DNA of 8,606 bases, taken from assembly GCA_910580005.1 (NCBI GenBank), contig CAJTXH010000118.1:1-8606 (forward strand), in the 5' to 3' direction. Shown here in pieces: positions 6,422 through 8,606 of the stretch; positions within the stretch are counted from its first letter, which is position 1; every line of letters starts with the position of its first letter. Source of the stretch: an uncultured Lachnospiraceae bacterium (GTDB taxonomy: Bacteria; Bacillota; Clostridia; Lachnospirales; Lachnospiraceae). A model generated the notes under the pieces. It was not told the DNA's origin, ran no database searches, and was given only the letters and a program-made list of their open reading frames with translations. The translations under genes were made by a program, and so were the position numbers.

Positions 6422-6460
6422 ATAAAAACCATTGAGAATTTAATAGTAACTAATAATTAT

Positions 6461-6493
6461 GGAGCAATATTATTGTATTTATAATATTGCTCC
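6461..6493. terminator. Strong hairpin between convergent genes, probable bidirectional terminator
   Basis: GGAGCAATATTAT (6461-6473), a 7-base loop, and ATAATATTGCTCC (6481-6493): 13 perfect pairs. It lies 21 bases beyond the carboxypeptidase stop on the minus strand and is also the first strong hairpin after the plus-strand operon. The flanks are only moderately T-rich (ATTTCATTATTC on plus), so termination efficiency is uncertain. Its symmetric position suggests it serves both units. Confidence 0.65.
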
Positions 6494-6513
6494 ATTTCAT
6501 TATTCATATAATA

Positions 6514-8238
6514 TTAAAAATCAAAGAAATTCTTGCCAAAACTTTCACGTGTATTTCTTTTACGCCTGTTAACACTTGCGCTTCTTTTATGCTTGCTTGG
6601 TGTATTCTTTACAGGTGCTGTCCTTTTCTGGTAATGGCTACTATGATTACGCCGTCTTGATTTTTCTGGTACATTCTGGCGTCTTGCACGCTTCTGCATC
6701 CTTGCATGCCTTCTACGTCCTGTTCTGCTTCTATAACCCCAGCTGCTTCTATGCGCCCTTCCTCTTCTGCTGTGCAACTTTTTAAACAGAAATACCATTA
6801 AAAGTATTGCCAGTACAACACCCAGTATAATTGCAGGAATAAACATATGCTCCCTGACAAAATTAATTACTGGTGACAATACACCCATAATAGCATTTTT
6901 TATCTTTGCAATGCGCTTATTTTTGCTGGCATTTTTAGCAGCATTATTTTTGATATCTTCTATTTCGCTATCTATAATTTCCCTTGAAACTTCATCAAGA
7001 TGACTATATGATGCTTTTTCATATATTATATCAGTAGATCCTATTACCCTGCCGCCATAAGTATATGTCACCTTTCCAATAATATTTTTTCCATCTTTAA
7101 TACTGGCATTTTTATTATATGTTATCTTCTGCCTTGCATTTGAAAGCTTTACCCCTTTAGGAAGCACAACTGCTGACTCATTAGAAAGATGTACAGGCGA
7201 ACTTTCTGTATTAAAAAAGCTATTATAATTATTAAAAAGAATTGAATTAATATCAGTTTTTTCTTCATTAACATTATATTTCCTGTAACTCTCAAACCCA
7301 AAATTAAGAAGTGCCGTTGTGTCTGTATATTCATTTGGCTCACCAAGCTTCGGGCTACTTGCTTTCATAATAACAGACAAAAGCTGCATACCATTTTTCT
7401 CCGCAAAAGTTACAAGTGTATATTGTGATACCTGCGTAAAACCTGTCTTACCGCCGATGCAGTATTTATATTCATATTTGGGATGGTCATATCCATTTAA
7501 CATCTGGTGGTGGTTACGCCATATACGCTTTGTTTTATGTGTATTTGTTTTATTACATGTATACATCTTAGTGCCTGCTATCTTCCTAAATGTAGCATTC
7601 TGCAGGGCTTGTCTTGCAATTACTGCCATATCATAGGCCGTTGTGTAATGTTTTGTATCAGGAAGCCCGTTAGGATTATTAAAATGTGTATTTTTTAATC
7701 CTAATTCTGAAACCTTGTCATTCATCATTCCTACAAATGATTTTACACTTCCGGCTACATACTCGCCACCTGCAAGACATACTTCATTTGCCGATTCAAG
7801 CATAATAGCATATAAACACTGTTCCATAGACATTTTTTCGCCAACATCTGAATAAATTGTTGAACTTCCTGGCTCAATCCCAAATACAGCCTCTTCTGAA
7901 AATGTAACAGTATCACTTAATGAACTATTTTCAAGCAAAAGCAAAGCAGTTAATATTTTAGTAATACTTGCAGGATAATGTTTTTTGTGTATATTTTTTT
8001 TATATAATATTGAACCAGTGGAGACTTCCATGACGATAGCAGAATCACAGGACAAACTTTTAGGTTCCGGACCAGCAGGCCATTTAACATTTTTACTGCC
8101 CTGCCCATTCTTAACCTGTTTTCTTACTGGCATTACCAGGCCGTTATTACCCATAGCAGCACTAGAGTTTGTCCAGGCAGCATTTGTCATAAGAATTATA
8201 CCAGCTAGTAAAACAGAAACAATGCGCTTTAATTTCAT
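6514..8238 (-). CDS. D-alanyl-D-alanine carboxypeptidase (peptidase S11, DacA/PBP5 type) with basic C-terminal tail
   Basis: Low-molecular-weight penicillin-binding protein of 574 residues. It removes the terminal D-Ala from peptidoglycan stem pentapeptides outside the membrane. Signal peptide 1-27 (MKLKRIVSVLLAGIILMTNA start). All three active-site motifs are present: S91-x-x-K94 (PASITK), S149-A-N (LESANE) and K264-T-G (GGKTGFT), plus FNNPNGLPD (186-194). About 320-408 is a beta-rich PBP5_C-like domain, and 412-450 a charged helical stretch. Most DacA relatives are about 380-450 residues and end in an amphipathic anchor. This one has a real transmembrane segment (about 467-486, FIPAIILGVVLAILLMVFLF) and then 88 residues that would be cytoplasmic, with 32 Lys/Arg against 3 acidic residues. 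Start: AGGACGG precedes ATG 8238 by a normal distance. It is co-directional with the tRNA upstream; no clear separate promoter was found. A sporulation-type DacF/DacB assignment cannot be decided from sequence. Confidence 0.93.
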   Translation of the reverse strand: MKLKRIVSVLLAGIILMTNAAWTNSSAAMGNNGLVMPVRKQVKNGQGSKNVKWPAGPEPKSLSCDSAIVMEVSTGSILYKKNIHKKHYPASITKILTALLLLENSSLSDTVTFSEEAVFGIEPGSSTIYSDVGEKMSMEQCLYAIMLESANEVCLAGGEYVAGSVKSFVGMMNDKVSELGLKNTHFNNPNGLPDTKHYTTAYDMAVIARQALQNATFRKIAGTKMYTCNKTNTHKTKRIWRNHHQMLNGYDHPKYEYKYCIGGKTGFTQVSQYTLVTFAEKNGMQLLSVIMKASSPKLGEPNEYTDTTALLNFGFESYRKYNVNEEKTDINSILFNNYNSFFNTESSPVHLSNESAVVLPKGVKLSNARQKITYNKNASIKDGKNIIGKVTYTYGGRVIGSTDIIYEKASYSHLDEVSREIIDSEIEDIKNNAAKNASKNKRIAKIKNAIMGVLSPVINFVREHMFIPAIILGVVLAILLMVFLFKKLHSRRGRAHRSSWGYRSRTGRRRHARMQKRARRQNVPEKSRRRNHSSHYQKRTAPVKNTPSKHKRSASVNRRKRNTRESFGKNFFDF

Positions 8239-8318
8239 AATATACCGTCCTGTCTGGAATATGCAATTATGTTAATTCCTAATTCTATGCCCTTATTGAA
8301 CCAAATGCCCCGTTCCAT
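8235..8318 (-). CDS. Short upstream frame overlapping the carboxypeptidase start by ATGA
   Basis: A 27-codon frame from ATG 8318 (MERGIWFNKGIELGINIIAY...) whose TGA overlaps the carboxypeptidase ATG by four bases, the geometry of translational coupling. The frame stays open upstream to a stop near 8370 (HNPGVSAKAGYPV precedes the ATG) but has no good ribosome site at any start. It may be a leader peptide, a decayed C-terminus of another protein, or chance. Confidence 0.25.
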   Translation of the reverse strand: MERGIWFNKGIELGINIIAYSRQDGIL

Positions 8319-8377
8319 GACAGGGTATCCGGCTTTTGCAGATACACCCGGATTATGCAAATAGATTTACATACCAT
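8285..8377 (-). CDS. Possible 30-residue leader peptide between tRNA-Arg and the carboxypeptidase gene
   Basis: ATG 8377 is preceded by AAAGGA (8389-8384) with 6 bases spacing, a better ribosome site than many real genes have. It encodes MVCKSICIIRVYLQKPDTLS then ten more residues and TAG at 8285. It starts only 27 bases after the tRNA end and stops 46 bases before the carboxypeptidase ATG. No family is recognised and the codons do not prove coding. It overlaps the other short frame (8235-8318) out of frame, so at most one is probably meaningful. Confidence 0.3.
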   Translation of the reverse strand: MVCKSICIIRVYLQKPDTLSWNGAFGSIRA

Positions 8378-8403
8378 TATTTTTCCTTTATAAAAATAAA
8401 AAA

Positions 8404-8475
8404 CACTCTCAGTAGGAATCGAACCTACAACTGCCCCTTAGGAGGGGGCTGTTATATCCATTTAACTATGAGAGC
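8404..8475 (-). tRNA. tRNA-Arg (anticodon CCU)
   Basis: A complete 72-base cloverleaf. Acceptor GCTCTCA pairs with TGAGAGT (first pair G-U), D-arm GTTA/TAAC, anticodon stem GCCCC/GGGGC around loop CTCCTAA giving anticodon CCT at 34-36, four-base variable loop, T-arm GTAGG-TTCGAAT-CCTAC, discriminator G. It reads AGG codons, the favoured Arg codon in the operon at 2157-6012. CCA is not encoded, so it must be added enzymatically. A TTTTTTATTTTT tract follows the 3' end. No second copy of the tRNA 3' end is visible in the window, so there is no sign that an element integrated here. Confidence 0.95.
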
Positions 8476-8486
8476 GTACAACTAGT

Positions 8487-8515
8487 ATACTACCATAATA
8501 CCCCTGTTTCGTCAA
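8487..8515 (-). promoter_or_regulatory. Promoter of tRNA-Arg
   Basis: On the minus strand TTGACG (8515-8510), a 17-base spacer, and TAGTAT (8492-8487) preceded by TG one base upstream, an extended -10. Transcription would start only a few bases before the tRNA 5' end at 8475, as usual for stable RNA genes. Read-through could also supply the carboxypeptidase gene. Confidence 0.8.
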
Positions 8516-8554
8516 GAAGTTTTTAAAATTTTTTTGCTATTTTTAAAAATTTTT

Positions 8555-8606
8555 GTTACTATTCACAGCTACGCTGTTCATAGTAACTAGCAGTGCTTTC
8601 AGCACT
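8555..8606. repeat. Two tandem hairpins, likely interspersed intergenic repeat
   Basis: First hairpin: GTTACTAT (8555-8562) / ATAGTAAC (8580-8587) and inner ACAGC / GCTGT around loop TAC, with a symmetric TC/TC internal mismatch. After four bases comes a second: AGTGCT-TTC-AGCACT (8592-8606), cut by the window edge. An AT-only stretch (TTTTTAAAAATTTTTG-like, about 8521-8555) separates them from the tRNA promoter. No long U-tract follows either hairpin on the minus strand, where AAAAATTTTT comes next. The compact symmetric structure resembles REP/MITE-type repeats; a processed terminator of an upstream minus-strand gene is the alternative. Confidence 0.5.

Larger units (their letters stand above)
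6013..6460. other. Gene-poor AT-rich stretch between convergent units
   Basis: About 450 bases with no convincing gene on either strand. It begins with a 14-base all-AT palindrome (TTTTATATATAAAA, 6019-6032) that is unlikely to terminate transcription. CGCTATT occurs twice 20 bases apart (6124-6130 and 6144-6150). A degenerate frame follows at 6152-6322, then an inverted repeat with an extended -10 box at 6376-6421. Frequent stops in all frames suggest decayed sequence. Confidence 0.5.

Noticed and set aside
8327..8353. ATCCGG/CCGGAT inverted repeat upstream of the carboxypeptidase gene
   Set aside because: Six pairs with a long loop and no associated promoter or U-tract; too weak to call an operator or riboswitch.
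8404..8475. tRNA-Arg as an integration site
   Set aside because: No duplicated tRNA 3' end and no integrase gene are visible in the window.

Overview
The window looks like a chromosomal piece of a low-GC, Gram-positive anaerobe of the Clostridia, most likely Lachnospiraceae. Reasons: strongly AT-rich coding sequence, heavy use of ATA (Ile) and AGG/AGA (Arg), AGGAGG-type ribosome binding sites, a tRNA gene without an encoded CCA end, and close family resemblance of the envelope genes to clostridial DHHW/MBOAT/DUF4358 proteins. The taxonomic call is inference.

Left part (1-1330) is a graveyard of mobile DNA, all reading on the minus strand. It holds an N-terminally truncated MobA/MobL-type relaxase fragment running off the left edge (noticeably less AT-rich than the rest), the C-terminal end of an unknown membrane protein with its own intrinsic terminator, and a dead IS4-family transposase. 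That transposase has lost its catalytic core by an internal deletion with frameshift and carries a stop codon inside its YREK signature.

Centre (1449-6012) is a plus-strand operon behind a near-consensus sigma-A promoter: a membrane-anchored DUF4358 protein, a DHHW-family lipoprotein, an AlgI/DltB-like MBOAT O-acyltransferase, and a second membrane-anchored DHHW protein. By analogy with alginate acetylation (AlgI-AlgJ-AlgX) and teichoic acid D-alanylation (DltB-DltX-DltD), the MBOAT would carry an acyl group across the membrane and the two SGNH/DHHW proteins would pass it to a cell-surface glycan. The MBOAT ends in an aromatic FLYFRF motif that recalls the acyl-accepting tail of DltX. The DUF4358 protein is the piece without a known role, and the polymer and acyl donor are unknown.

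The stretch 6013-6513 has no convincing gene. It holds a degenerate reading frame, a 13-bp perfect inverted repeat next to an extended -10 box, and a strong 13-bp hairpin between the two convergent transcription units.

Right part (minus strand): a D-alanyl-D-alanine carboxypeptidase (peptidase S11) with an unusual transmembrane segment plus an 88-residue, very basic C-terminal tail; two overlapping short reading frames just upstream; tRNA-Arg(CCU) with a clear promoter; and two tandem hairpins at the right edge that look like an interspersed intergenic repeat. The carboxypeptidase and the acyltransferase operon are convergent. Both act on the cell envelope, but nothing in the sequence shows that they work together.
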